A stretch of DNA of 64,000 nucleotides from VRUE01 sp963702035 (GCA_963702035.1 OY969700.1:2418001-2482000); one strand, 5' to 3'; positions 42,526 to 53,245 are shown, numbered from the stretch's first letter. A program made the numbers and translations. The notes: generated by a model not told the origin, from the sequence alone.

Positions 42526-44985
42526 TCAATCGTGGTCGGCGACCGGTTCGTACCCCGGCGCTTCCAGCCTTTCGATTTGCGGCAGGCGCCAGAGCAGGCT
42601 CGCGATCGTCAGGCCTACCGCCGAGCAGAGTAGGGCGAGGAACCACTGGCTCGCCGTCAGCAGCGCCATTTCGAAGAAGTCGCGCACCGGCGCCGCCGCG
42701 AGGATCAGCGCGAAGAGGGCGCCGAGGCCGGCGACCATCGCCAGCATGTAGCTCTGGATCGCGATGTGCTCGCGGCCCGGGCCGCGCTCGAGCAGCAGGA
42801 CGAAGGAGAGGCCGAGCACGATCAGCGTCGTCGTCGCCGCCGTGCGCCCGGCCTCCAGCGAGCCGCCGAAGACGGTGTCGACGAGGAAGAAGCAGAGGAT
42901 CGAGCCGAGCGCCGTCGCCAGCCCGGCCGGAACCGCGAAGGCGGCCAGCGCGCGCAGCAGGCGGCCGCGGTAGAGCGGCCCGTCCGATGGCGCCAGGGCG
43001 AGTACGAAGGAGGGGATGCCGATCGTCAGGAAGGCGGCCAGGGTGAGGTGGCGGGGGAGGAAGGGGAAGGCGAAGCCGGGCACGGCGACGAGCAGGATCA
43101 GCGCCGCCGCGTAGACGGACTTGGTCAGGTAGAGGCGGCCGAGGCGGTGGATGTTGCGGGCGATCCGCCGTCCCTCGGCGACCGCTTCGGGCAGCCGCGC
43201 GAACTCGTCTTTGAGCAGGACCACGTCGGCGACTCCCTTGGTCACCTGCGTGCCCGAGCCCATCGCGACCGCGAGTCGCGCCTGCTTCAGCGCCGGCACG
43301 TCGTTGACGCCGTCGCCGATCATCGCCGTGTAGCGACCGGAGGCGCGCAGCGCCTCGACCAGCGCCTTCTTCTGCTCCGGAGCGATCCGGCAGAAGATCG
43401 TGTTGGCCAGCGCCGTCGCGGCGAGCCCCTCCGGGTCCTCGGGCAGCTCCGAGCCCTCGATCACGCCGGCCTCGGTGGGCACCCCGACCGCGTAGGCGAC
43501 CGCGGTCACAGTCGCCCGCGCGTCGCCGGAGATCAGCTTCAGGTCGACGTCGCCCGCGCGCATCGCGGCGATCGTCTCGGCGGCGTCGGCGCGCAGCGTC
43601 TCCTCGAGCACGACGAGGGCGAGCGGCGTCAGGCGCGGCGGCGGCGTGTGGGCCGGGTCGTCGGGCAGCGCCTCGCCGGACTGCGCGAAGGCGACGACCC
43701 GCCGCCCCAGCGCGGTCTCCTCCTCCAGTTTGCGGGCGAGGCCCGGTGGCAGCGTCAGCGCGCCAGCCTGGACGAGGATGTCTGGCGCCCCCATGACGTA
43801 TGAGGTCAAGTGAGGGGCCTCCGCGGAGGGCGCGTCACGATCCGATTCCCGTGACCGGAGCGGAGGCCCCTCCAATGCGATTCCGCTCCACTTCCACTTC
43901 GAGGAGAAGGGGACTTCGCCGCCGACCCGCCCCGGGGCCGCGGGGAAGGCCTCGGCGACGGTCTCCAGCGTGCGGTTACGGTCGCCGGCGCTTGCCGCGA
44001 AGCGCCCCAGCGCCGCCTGCGCCTCGTCCGGGTCGACGCCTTCGGCGACCTGGACTCCGAGCAGGCGCAGCTTGCCGTCGGTCAGCGTGCCGGTCTTGTC
44101 GACGCAGATCGTGTCGACCGCGGCGAGACTCTCGGTCGCGCTCATCTGCTGGACCAGGGTGTCTTTGCGCGCCAGCCGCACCGCGGCGACGGCGAAGGTG
44201 ACGCTCATCAGCAGCACCATCCCCTCTGGGATCAGCGTCACCAGGCCGGCGGTCGCCGTCTGCGCCGCCTCGACCACGCCGGTGCCGCGCAGCTGGAAGG
44301 TGATCAGCAGCAGCGCCGCCAGCGGGGCCATCGCCCAGGTGCAGGCGACGATCACCCGATTGACCTCGGCCTGCAGGGGGGAGGGAGGGTGGCGGAAGGC
44401 CCTCGCCTCGCCGGCGAGGCGGCCCGCGTAGCTCTCCTCGCGCACCGCGTCGACCCGATATCGCCCGGAGCCGGAGGTGCAGAAGGAGCCAGAGAGCGCC
44501 CGATCGCCGGCGTCCTTGCGGATCCCGTCGGCCTCGCCGGTCAGCATCGACTCGTCCAGGGTCATGCCGCGGCTGGCGATCGTCTCGCCGTCGGCGACGA
44601 GCTGGTCGCCGGGCTCGATCGCGATCACGTCTCCCGGCACGACCTCCTCCGCCAGCAGGCTGACCGCGGCGCCGTCGCGGATGACCGTGGCATGTGGGGC
44701 GACGAGCACCGCCAGCTCGTCCAGGGTCCGCTTCGCCTTCAGCTCCTGGCGGATGCCGATGTAGGAGTTGACGATCGCGATCAGGCCGAAGACGGCGTCG
44801 GCGATCAGGCCCAGCGAGAGGATGAGGACGAAGAAGACGCCGATGATCGCGTTGAAGAGGGTGAAGACGTTGCCGGCGACGATGCTCGATACCGAACGCG
44901 AGGAGGTGTCCGGCGGGCTGCCGAGCTTGCGCAGCCGCTTGGCTGCCTCGGCGCTGCTGAGGCCCTGCTCGACTTGGTCGCTCAT
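42526..44985 (-). CDS. CtpE-like cation-transporting P-type ATPase
   Basis: 819 residues. The N-terminus (GLSSAEAAKRLRKLG, NVFTLFNAIIGV) and IPEG (252-255) match the CtpE branch, which takes up Ca2+ in mycobacteria. Phospho-Asp is D296 in ICVDKTGTLTD; actuator LTGEADG (148-154), hinge GDGVNDVPALKQA, and about ten helices. Residues 372-392 are an Arg/Ser/Glu/Pro-rich insert between WSGIA and SYVMGAPD that is encoded by a palindromic 61-bp segment. Divergent from an F420-type oxidoreductase. Confidence 0.9.
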   Translation of the reverse strand: MSDQVEQGLSSAEAAKRLRKLGSPPDTSSRSVSSIVAGNVFTLFNAIIGVFFVLILSLGLIADAVFGLIAIVNSYIGIRQELKAKRTLDELAVLVAPHATVIRDGAAVSLLAEEVVPGDVIAIEPGDQLVADGETIASRGMTLDESMLTGEADGIRKDAGDRALSGSFCTSGSGRYRVDAVREESYAGRLAGEARAFRHPPSPLQAEVNRVIVACTWAMAPLAALLLITFQLRGTGVVEAAQTATAGLVTLIPEGMVLLMSVTFAVAAVRLARKDTLVQQMSATESLAAVDTICVDKTGTLTDGKLRLLGVQVAEGVDPDEAQAALGRFAASAGDRNRTLETVAEAFPAAPGRVGGEVPFSSKWKWSGIALEGPPLRSRESDRDAPSAEAPHLTSYVMGAPDILVQAGALTLPPGLARKLEEETALGRRVVAFAQSGEALPDDPAHTPPPRLTPLALVVLEETLRADAAETIAAMRAGDVDLKLISGDARATVTAVAYAVGVPTEAGVIEGSELPEDPEGLAATALANTIFCRIAPEQKKALVEALRASGRYTAMIGDGVNDVPALKQARLAVAMGSGTQVTKGVADVVLLKDEFARLPEAVAEGRRIARNIHRLGRLYLTKSVYAAALILLVAVPGFAFPFLPRHLTLAAFLTIGIPSFVLALAPSDGPLYRGRLLRALAAFAVPAGLATALGSILCFFLVDTVFGGSLEAGRTAATTTLIVLGLSFVLLLERGPGREHIAIQSYMLAMVAGLGALFALILAAAPVRDFFEMALLTASQWFLALLCSAVGLTIASLLWRLPQIERLEAPGYEPVADHD
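43812..43872. repeat. 61-bp palindromic insert inside the P-ATPase gene
   Basis: GAGGGGCCTCCGC (43812-43824) and GCGGAGGCCCCTC (43860-43872) are perfect 13-bp arms; an inner GTCAC/GTGAC pair lies between. The reading frame stays open through it, adding about 21 residues in the nucleotide-binding domain. This resembles protein-coding palindromic elements known from Rickettsia. Confidence 0.65.
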
Positions 44986-45002
44986 AGGCTTTCCTCCGCG
45001 CT

Positions 45003-45045
45003 CCGGTGTGCCTTTTGCTCGCTATACGGGCAAAAGGCACACCGG
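45003..45045. promoter_or_regulatory. Strong hairpin in divergent P-ATPase/oxidoreductase region
   Basis: CCGGTGTGCCTTTTGC (45003-45018) pairs perfectly over 16 bases with 45030-45045; the loop TCGCTATACGG resembles other hairpins here. Unlike the rest it lies 18 bases upstream of a start codon, between divergent genes, so it may be a 5'-UTR attenuator or an operator. Confidence 0.5.
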
Positions 45046-45097
45046 AAGGGTGGAACAAGAAGGTTCATCGCGGCACATTCAATAGGGTTCACGGCGG

Positions 45098-46159
45098 ATG
45101 TCCTTGAAACTCGGATTGAATCTCGGCTACTGGGGCATAGGCCCCGCCGGCGAGGACGCGCTCGAGGTCGTGCGGGCGGCCGAGGCAGCCGGCTTCGAGT
45201 CGGTCTGGGCGGCCGAGTCCTACGGCTCCGATGTGGTCAGCGTGCTCGCCTGGCTGGCGCCCCAGACCAGCACGATCAACCTCGGCGCCGCGATCCTGCA
45301 GGTGCCGGCGCGCCCGCCGGCGGCGGCGGCGATGGCCGGGGCGACGATCGACAAGCTCTCCGGCGGCCGCTTCCTCTTCGGCTTCGGCCCGTCCGGGCCG
45401 CAGGTCTCCGAAGGCTGGTACGGCGTCCCCTACTCCAAGCCGTGGGGTCGCACCCGCGAGTACATCGAAGTCGTCCGCGAGATCGTCGCCCGCGAGGGCA
45501 AGGTTGACCACCAGGGCGAGCACTACCAGCTGCCGCTGCCGGGCGGCGAGGGCAAGCCGCTGAAGCTCAATTTCCACCCCGAGCGGGCGAATATCCCCGT
45601 CTTCGTCGGCGCGATCGGGCGCAAATCGGTTGAGATGGCGGCGGAGATCTGCGATGGCTGGATCCCGATCTTCTTCTCGGTCGACGCCTTCGAGCAGACC
45701 TGGGGCGAGCACCTGGAGGCGGGCTTCGCCAAGGGCGGCCGGCAGCGCTCCGACCTCGAGGTCTCACCCTCCCTGCAGGTGGCTATCGACGGCGACCTGG
45801 AGGCGGCCAAGAGCGTCGTCAAGGCCGGCCTCGTCCTCTACTTCGGCGGCATGGGCAGCCGCAAGACGAACTTCTACGTCGACCTCGCCCACCGCTTCGG
45901 CTTCGGCGACGTCGCCGACGAGGTGCAGCGCCGCTTCCAGGACGGCGACCGCGACGGCGCCTTCCAGGCGATGCCCGACGAGATCGTCGAGGCCACCTCG
46001 CTGGTCGGCACCGAGGCCGAGGTGGCCGAGCGGATCGAGCGTTTCCGCGGCGCCGGCATCGACCGCCTGATCGTCTCCCCGGTCCACGTCGAGCGCGACC
46101 AACAGCTGCACACCCTGAACCGCCTGGCCGCCTTGGCGGGCGTCGAAGCACCGGCCTAG
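45098..46159 (+). CDS. LLM-class F420-dependent oxidoreductase
   Basis: 353 residues. Luciferase-like barrel: LGLNLGYWGIGPAGEDALEV, AAEAAGFESVWAAE, SGGRFLFGFGPSGPQVSEGWYG and the closing EVAERIERFRGAGIDRLIVSP. Coenzyme F420 is the likely cofactor. Substrate unknown. Transhydrogenase genes follow 26 bases later on the same strand but probably as a separate unit. Confidence 0.88.
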   Translation: MSLKLGLNLGYWGIGPAGEDALEVVRAAEAAGFESVWAAESYGSDVVSVLAWLAPQTSTINLGAAILQVPARPPAAAAMAGATIDKLSGGRFLFGFGPSGPQVSEGWYGVPYSKPWGRTREYIEVVREIVAREGKVDHQGEHYQLPLPGGEGKPLKLNFHPERANIPVFVGAIGRKSVEMAAEICDGWIPIFFSVDAFEQTWGEHLEAGFAKGGRQRSDLEVSPSLQVAIDGDLEAAKSVVKAGLVLYFGGMGSRKTNFYVDLAHRFGFGDVADEVQRRFQDGDRDGAFQAMPDEIVEATSLVGTEAEVAERIERFRGAGIDRLIVSPVHVERDQQLHTLNRLAALAGVEAPA

Positions 46160-46185
46160 CCGGTTGTCATAAGGTCCGCCGCCGC

Positions 46186-47304
46186 GTGAAGATCGGAGTG
46201 CCGAAAGAGACCGCCGAGGGGGAGCGCCGGGTCGCGCTCGTCCCCGACGCTGTCAAATCGCTGCTGAAGAACGAGCACGTCTCGGTTGCCGTCGAGCGCG
46301 GCGCCGGCGACGCCGCCGGCCATCCCGACTCCCAGTACGAGGAGGCGGGCGCGGACGTCGTCGACCCCGACGTCGCCTGGGGCGCCGACGTCGTCCTTCG
46401 CGTCGCCGCCCCCACCGCCGAGCAGATCGGCAAGCTCAACTCCAACCAGCTTCTGATCGGCCACCTCTCGCCCTGGACCGCGGCGGAGACCAACAAGGCG
46501 CTTGCCGAGGCCGGCGTGACCAGCTTCGCGATGGAGGCGATCCCGCGCACGACGCGCGCCCAGGCGATGGACGCGCTCTCCTCGCAGGCCGCCGCCGGCG
46601 GCTACGCGGCGATGCTGATCGCCGCCCGCGAGTCGGGCCGCTTCTTCGGCATGATGACCACCGCCGCCGGCACCGTGCCGCCGGCCAAGGTGCTGGTCCT
46701 GGGCGCCGGCGTCGCCGGATTGCAGGCGGTCGCCACGGCGAAGCGGTTGGGCGCCATCGTCACCGGCTTCGACATCCGCCGCGCCGCCTGGGAGCAGATC
46801 GCCTCGCTCGGCGGTCGCCCGCTTGAACTCGACTTCATCCCCGACGCCGAAGGCGAGGGCGGCTACGCCCGGCCGCTGACCGACGAAGAGAACGCCAAGG
46901 TCGTCGAGGCGATCGGCGAGAACGCCGCCAAGCAGGACGTGATCGTCACCACCGCGGCGATCCCGGGCCGGCCGGCGCCGCTGCTGATCACCGCCGATGC
47001 GGTCCGCACCGTGCAGCCCGGCTCGGTGATCGTCGACCTCGCCGCCGAGAGCGGCGGCAACTGCGAGCTGACCGAGGCGGGGCAGACCGTGGTCGAGGCC
47101 GGCGTCAAGGTCGTCGGCCCGCGCAACCTGGCCAGCGAGATGCCGGCCCCGGCCTCACAGCTCTACGCCAAGAACCTCGAGAACCTGCTCGGCCTGCTGG
47201 TCAGCGAGGAGGGCACGCTGAACGTCGACTTCGAGGACGACATCGTCGCCGCCGCCTGCATCACCCACGGCGGCGAGATCCGCAACGAGAGGGCGGCCAA
47301 ATGA
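46186..47304 (+). CDS. pntAA: NAD(P) transhydrogenase subunit alpha part 1 (PntAA)
   Basis: 372 residues from GTG 46186. The NAD-binding dI domain of proton-pumping transhydrogenase: KIGVPKETAEGERRVALVPD, YAAMLIAA, VLVLGAGVAGLQAVATAKRLGA, and PGSVIVDLAAESGGNCE. The three-gene pntAA-AB-B split is common in actinobacteria and rhodospirilla-type systems. The gene overlaps pntAB by four bases. Confidence 0.95.
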   Translation: MKIGVPKETAEGERRVALVPDAVKSLLKNEHVSVAVERGAGDAAGHPDSQYEEAGADVVDPDVAWGADVVLRVAAPTAEQIGKLNSNQLLIGHLSPWTAAETNKALAEAGVTSFAMEAIPRTTRAQAMDALSSQAAAGGYAAMLIAARESGRFFGMMTTAAGTVPPAKVLVLGAGVAGLQAVATAKRLGAIVTGFDIRRAAWEQIASLGGRPLELDFIPDAEGEGGYARPLTDEENAKVVEAIGENAAKQDVIVTTAAIPGRPAPLLITADAVRTVQPGSVIVDLAAESGGNCELTEAGQTVVEAGVKVVGPRNLASEMPAPASQLYAKNLENLLGLLVSEEGTLNVDFEDDIVAAACITHGGEIRNERAAK

Positions 47305-47642
47305 CGCTCTTCACCGAGATCACGATCTTCGTCCTCGCCGCCTTCGTCGGCTTCGAGGTGATCTCGAAGGTGCCGACCACCCTGCACACGCCGCTGATGT
47401 CGCAGACCAACGCGATCCACGGCATCGTCATGCTCGGCGGGCTGATCGTCGTCGGCTACGCCAACGACCCGCTCGAGTACGTGATCGGCACGATCGCGAT
47501 CGCCTTCGGCGCGATCAACATCGTCGGTGGCTTCATGGTCACCGACCGGATGCTCGGCATGTTCTCCAAAAAGCCGAAACCCCAGGTCAAGTCCACCTCC
47601 TCCGCTTCGCGTCCGGGGGCGGACGGGTCGGATAAGGGATGA
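47301..47642 (+). CDS. pntAB: NAD(P) transhydrogenase subunit alpha part 2 (PntAB)
   Basis: 113 residues with three to four helices: FVGFEVISKVPTTLHTPLMS, SQTNAIHGIVMLGG, then a C-terminal Ser/Pro/Lys tail. It forms part of the proton channel dII. Confidence 0.95.
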   Translation: MTLFTEITIFVLAAFVGFEVISKVPTTLHTPLMSQTNAIHGIVMLGGLIVVGYANDPLEYVIGTIAIAFGAINIVGGFMVTDRMLGMFSKKPKPQVKSTSSASRPGADGSDKG

Positions 47643-47645
47643 CGC

Positions 47646-49079
<1,434 letters not shown>

Positions 49080-49116
49080 GGGAGCCTGGCTCGGGCAGAT
49101 GGCGTGTGCGTCGTAG

Positions 49117-49231
49117 GGGGCTCTCCCGGTAGGGCTTCCACTTAACTTTTTCGATGTATTGCCGTAGAGCTGACGCCCGCAGGCTGGCACCGAAAAAGTA
49201 CAAGACGTTTCAGCCCTACCGGGAGAGCCCC
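49117..49231. repeat. Palindromic element A, copy 3
   Basis: The outer arms GGGGCTCTCCCGGTAGGGCT and complement are perfect over 20 bases. The inner CCACTTAACTTTTTCGATG and CACCGAAAAAGTACAAGACG are as in copies 1 and 4. The outermost bases differ from the other copies but still pair. It follows pntB and precedes a broken gene on the same strand. Confidence 0.8.
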
Positions 49232-49274
49232 ACTCGAGGGGGGAGAGGTTGACGCCCTGTGCCCTTGGTTGTAG

Positions 49275-50203
49275 GTGGACGAGCGTGGGCAGGGGACCGT
49301 GGAGTGGGTTGGGCTTGTTGCTGTGGTCGCGGTGCTGCTCGCCGGGTTGGTTGCTGCCGGGGTGCGGGTGCCGGGGACGGAGCTGGCTCGGGCTCTTGCT
49401 TCGCGGATGCTTTGTGCCGTGTCGATGGCCGATGGGTGCGGGGACGAGCCGACGCTGATCGCTGTCTATGGCTCCGACATCGGCGAGTTGGTGCGGCGGC
49501 ACATGCCGACGATCTTCTTTGAGCAGGGATCGCGGGCGCTGCCTGTTCGACTTCCGGCGCTGCCGTGACACCGCCTGCGGCGATGGCACGGCACGTGGCC
49601 TGGTCCATGAGACCGATGCCCGCCTGCCGGTGACGGCGTTCGTCCATGTCGTTCAACTGCCGCCCCGACGCGATCGAGGCCACCGAAGCCGAAGCCGCGA
49701 CATGCGCTGGATCCCGAGCGGGCAATCTCTATATCCAGCTCTGGCTCTACTACGCGGACTCGGCCACGCTCCGCGGCGTGCCGATCGCGGGGGAACAGGG
49801 CTATCACCACGACGACTGGGAATCCGTTGACATCCGCATTGGCCCCGACGGCAGCGTCGACGAGCGGGCCTCCTCCCATCACGGCTACAACTACGTCCAG
49901 AGCCTCGCCAATGCCGGCTCGGACGCCGGCATCGACCCGCTCAGGAACCTGGCCGAAGATGTCGGGGCCCGGCCGCGCAACGGCTGGGGCAAGGAGACCC
50001 ACCTGCTCGTCGTCTCCGGCGGCAGCCACGCCGGCAACACCAACGGCTTCCTCCGCATCGACCGCGTCACACCGGGTCGCCGCGTCCACCTCGTCCCTCT
50101 GGAGCCGATCGCGGCGGCGGAAGGCGACAGCTACCGCTTCGCGATCACCCCGCCCTGGCGCAAGCGGGTCTGGCGCGACCCCGAGGCCAGCGGCACAGAT
50201 TGA
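49275..50203 (+). pseudogene. Pilin-like N-terminus/Vps-type gene split by two identical +1 shifts
   Basis: Three frames must be joined to read one protein. Frame 1 from GTG 49275 gives DERGQGTVEWVGLVAVVAVL (a Flp/TadE-like prepilin start) and CAVSMADGCGDEP. It shifts at GTTC 49545-49548 to DFRRCRDTACGDG..VTAFVHVV, then at GTTC 49651-49654 to NCRPDAIEA..NLYIQLWLYYADSATL..GYHHDDWE..SSHHGYN. Both joins need one base skipped after GTT. The conserved-looking C-terminal part runs to 50203. It may be a pseudogene, a sequence error or recoding; function unknown. Confidence 0.7.
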
Positions 50204-50208
50204 AGCTC

Positions 50209-50249
50209 CGACCTGCATATTGCCCCTAATAGGGGTTCGATGCAGGTCG
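50209..50249. terminator. Nested hairpin between convergent genes
   Basis: CGACCTGCAT (50209-50218) pairs with ATGCAGGTCG (50240-50249), enclosing CCCCT-AAT-AGGGG (50223-50235). Located after the split pilin-like gene and before the SDR gene end. Confidence 0.65.
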
Positions 50250-50265
50250 CGTCTGTCGTGTTTGG

Positions 50266-51027
50266 CTACTTCGGCGGCATGCGCAGGGCGCCGTCGAGGC
50301 GGATCGTCTCGCCGTTGAGCATCGGGTTGGCGACGATCTGCTCGACCAGCTGCGCGTATTCGGCCGGGCGGCCCAGACGCGAGGGGAAGGGAATGCCGGC
50401 GCCCAGTGCCTCGCGGGCCTCCTCTGGCAGCGCCGCCAGCAGCGGCGTGTCGAAGAGGCCGGGGGCGATCGTCATGACTCGCACTCCGCGCGAGGCCATG
50501 TCGCGTGCCGCGGGCAGGGTCATGCCGACGATGCCGCCCTTCGACGCCGCGTAGGCGATCTGGCCGATCTGGCCGTCGTAGGCGGCGATCGAGGCGGTGT
50601 TGACACAGATGCCGCGCTCGCCCTCCTCGTCGGGCTCGTTCTCGCTCATCGCCGCCGCGGCGAGGCGCAGCACGTTGAAGGTCCCGATCAGGTTGACCTT
50701 GACCACGTTGGAGAAGAATTCGAGGTTGTGGGGGCCGCCCTTGTGGGCGACGCGCTCGGCCCAGCCGATCCCCGCGCAGCAGACCGAGATCCGCAGCCCG
50801 CCCGTCCACGCCGCCGCCCGCTCGACCGCAGTCGCGACCGCCGTCTCGTCGGTGACATCGGCCTCGACGAAGGTCGCGCCGAGCTCCCCCGCCAGCGCCT
50901 CGCCCTTCTGCGCGTTGAGGTCGGCGATGACGACGTTCGCACCGGCGGCCGCCAGGGCTCGCGCGGTCGCCTCGCCGAGGCCTGAGGCCCCACCGGCGAC
51001 CAGCGCTCCCTTGCCCTGCGCACGCAT
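50266..51027 (-). CDS. Short-chain dehydrogenase (3-hydroxyacyl-CoA dehydrogenase type 2-like)
   Basis: 253 residues. Rossmann motif GGASGLGEATARALA, DVTD, CCAGIGWAERV, then NTASIAAYDGQIGQIAYAASKGG with the Ser, Tyr-x3-Lys triad, and PGLFDTPLL. The QIGQxAYAASKGG pattern is typical of the HSD17B10 (HADH2) type that oxidises 3-hydroxyacyl-CoA. Divergent from egtB by about 50 bases. Confidence 0.9.
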   Translation of the reverse strand: MRAQGKGALVAGGASGLGEATARALAAAGANVVIADLNAQKGEALAGELGATFVEADVTDETAVATAVERAAAWTGGLRISVCCAGIGWAERVAHKGGPHNLEFFSNVVKVNLIGTFNVLRLAAAAMSENEPDEEGERGICVNTASIAAYDGQIGQIAYAASKGGIVGMTLPAARDMASRGVRVMTIAPGLFDTPLLAALPEEAREALGAGIPFPSRLGRPAEYAQLVEQIVANPMLNGETIRLDGALRMPPK

Positions 51028-51077
51028 GGCTGCAGGTTTTATCGCTTTGTCACATCTTCCGCGCCGACCCCGTTAGT

Positions 51078-52214
51078 GTGTTCGCCATCGCCACCGAGGT
51101 GACGACCAGCTCCAGTTCCAAGGCAGCGATCGCGGACCGGCTCGCGGATGCGCGCAGGCGCACCTACGAGCTGATCGAGCCGCTCGATGACGAGCAGCTC
51201 AACCGCGTCTACTCGCCGATCCTCAGCCCGCTCGCCTGGGACCTCGGCCACATCGCCAACTTCGAGGAGCTCTGGCTGGTGCAGACGATCGGCGAGCGCG
51301 AGCCGCTCCACGGCGAGCTTGGCCGCTTCTACGACGCGATCGAGAACCCGCGCAAGACGCGCGGCGAGCTCCCGATCCTGCGCGACGCCGAGCTGCGCTC
51401 CTACCTCGCCGACGTGCGCGCGCGCACGCTCGAGGTGCTCGACGAGGTCGACATCTCCACCGACGCGGAGAATCCGCTTCTGCGAGAAGGCTTCGTCTAC
51501 GAGATGTTGCTCGCCCACGAGCTTCAGCACAACGAGACGATGCTGCAGCTCCTGCAGTTGGTCGATGGCTATCAGCTGACCGACACGAGCGGCTGGTGGT
51601 CCGGGCACGCGTGCCCGGACATGATCCGCGTCGAGGGGGGGACCTACGAGATCGGCGCCCCCGACGGCGGATTCGCTTACGACAACGAGCGGCCACGGCA
51701 CGTCGTCGAGCTCGACGCCTTCGAGATCGATCGAACTCCCGTCACCAACGCTGCGTACATCGCCTACATGGAGGCGACCGGGGCGAAGCCGCCCCTCTAT
51801 TGGGAGGGCGACGCCAGGTCTGGCTGGGTGAGCGTCGCGAGAGGCCGCCACGAGCCGGTCGACTCCGCCCAGCCAGTCATTCACGTCTCCTGGGAGGAGG
51901 CCGGCGCCTACGCCCGCTGGGCTGGAAAGCGGTTGCCCACCGAGCACGAGTGGGAGGCCGCCCGGCCTGAGTTGGAGGCTGTCGGCCAGGTCTGGGAATG
52001 GACCTCCTCCGATTTCCTCGCCTACCCCGGCTTCGAGGCCTTCCCATACCGCGAGTACTCGGAGGCCTTCTTCGGCGACGAGTACAAGGTGCTGCGCGGC
52101 GGCTCCTGGGCGACCGACCGCGCCGTCATGCGACCCAGCTTCCGCAACTGGGACCTGCCGCGGCGGCGCCAGATCTTCTCCGGGTTTCGCTGCGCGAAAG
52201 ATGCCGGCCGATGA
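51078..52214 (+). CDS. egtB: Ergothioneine biosynthesis sulfoxide synthase EgtB
   Basis: 378 residues from GTG 51078. The N-terminal DinB_2 domain carries the iron ligands H58 (WDLGHIANFEELW) and H147/H151 (HELQHNE). The C-terminal FGE-sulfatase-like domain (195-375) has PVTNAAYIAYM, HVSWEEAGAYARWAGKRLP and SGFRCAKD. It joins cysteine or gamma-Glu-Cys sulfur to trimethylhistidine with O2. It overlaps egtD by four bases. Confidence 0.95.
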   Translation: MFAIATEVTTSSSSKAAIADRLADARRRTYELIEPLDDEQLNRVYSPILSPLAWDLGHIANFEELWLVQTIGEREPLHGELGRFYDAIENPRKTRGELPILRDAELRSYLADVRARTLEVLDEVDISTDAENPLLREGFVYEMLLAHELQHNETMLQLLQLVDGYQLTDTSGWWSGHACPDMIRVEGGTYEIGAPDGGFAYDNERPRHVVELDAFEIDRTPVTNAAYIAYMEATGAKPPLYWEGDARSGWVSVARGRHEPVDSAQPVIHVSWEEAGAYARWAGKRLPTEHEWEAARPELEAVGQVWEWTSSDFLAYPGFEAFPYREYSEAFFGDEYKVLRGGSWATDRAVMRPSFRNWDLPRRRQIFSGFRCAKDAGR

Positions 52215-53200
52215 CCCCCGGTGCCGCCGCCGAGCCGATCGAGATCGAGGTGCGCCTGCGCGCCGACGGCGGTCTCGCGATGGCGCGTGACATCCGCCTC
52301 GGCCTGACCGCCAGGCCGAAGGAGCTGCCGCCCAAGTACTTCTATGACGAGCGTGGCTCCCAGCTCTTCGAGGAGATCACCGAGCTTCCCGAGTACTACC
52401 CGACCCGCGCCGAGCGCGAGATCCTCGCCCGGCGCTCGGCGGAGATCGTCGCCGCGGCGGGAGAGCCGGGGACCCTGGTCGAGCTCGGCTCTGGTTCGGC
52501 GGCGAAGACGCGCCACCTGCTGAGCGCGATGCGCGACGCCGGCTGCCTCGCCACCTACGTCCCGGTCGACATCTCCGAGCAGATCACCCACGACACCGCC
52601 GAGGCGCTGGTCGAGGAGTACCCCGGCCTCTCCGTTCGCGGCCTGGTCTGCGACTTCGAGCACGATCTCGAGCGCATTCCCAACGGCGGCGGCGGTCGCC
52701 TCGTCGCCTTCCTCGGGGGCACGATCGGCAATCTCTATCCCGACGCTCGCGGTGACTTCCTCGCCCGCATCGCGGCTCTGCTCGAGCCGGGCGACCGCAT
52801 CCTCCTCGGCACCGACCTGGTCAAGGAGCCGAGCCGGCTGGAGGACGCCTACAACGACTCCCAGGGGGTCACCTCCGAATTCAACAAGAACGTCCTGCGG
52901 GTGCTCAACCGGGAGCTCGGTGCCGACTTCGACCTCGCCTGCTTCGAGCATGTCGCCCGCTACGACGCCGACGCTGCCCGCATGGACATCCGCCTGCGCT
53001 CGCTCGTCGAGCAGACCGTGCGGCTCGACGGGCTCGACCTGACCGTGCGCTTTGCCGCCGAGGAGGAGATGCGGACCGAGATCTCGGCCAAGTTCACTCG
53101 CGTGGGGCTCGAAGGCATCTATCGCGAGGCGGGATTGCGCCCGGACGGATGGTTCACCGATGTCGCGGGGGATTACGCGCTGAGCTTAGCTTCGGTTTAA
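52211..53200 (+). CDS. egtD: L-histidine N-alpha-methyltransferase EgtD
   Basis: 329 residues from ATG 52211, which overlaps the egtB stop (ATGA). SAM-binding motif LVELGSGSAAKTRHLL, PVDIS, and substrate-binding YDERGSQLFEEITELPEYYPTR and YNDSQGVTSEFNKNVL. It trimethylates histidine to hercynine, the substrate of EgtB. No egtA, egtC or egtE is in the window, so the pathway is completed elsewhere or uses cysteine directly. Confidence 0.96.
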   Translation: MTPGAAAEPIEIEVRLRADGGLAMARDIRLGLTARPKELPPKYFYDERGSQLFEEITELPEYYPTRAEREILARRSAEIVAAAGEPGTLVELGSGSAAKTRHLLSAMRDAGCLATYVPVDISEQITHDTAEALVEEYPGLSVRGLVCDFEHDLERIPNGGGGRLVAFLGGTIGNLYPDARGDFLARIAALLEPGDRILLGTDLVKEPSRLEDAYNDSQGVTSEFNKNVLRVLNRELGADFDLACFEHVARYDADAARMDIRLRSLVEQTVRLDGLDLTVRFAAEEEMRTEISAKFTRVGLEGIYREAGLRPDGWFTDVAGDYALSLASV

Positions 53201-53245
53201 AGTCGTGGATCGTGGATACCGGGGAGAGGATCGAGGAGGACCAAA

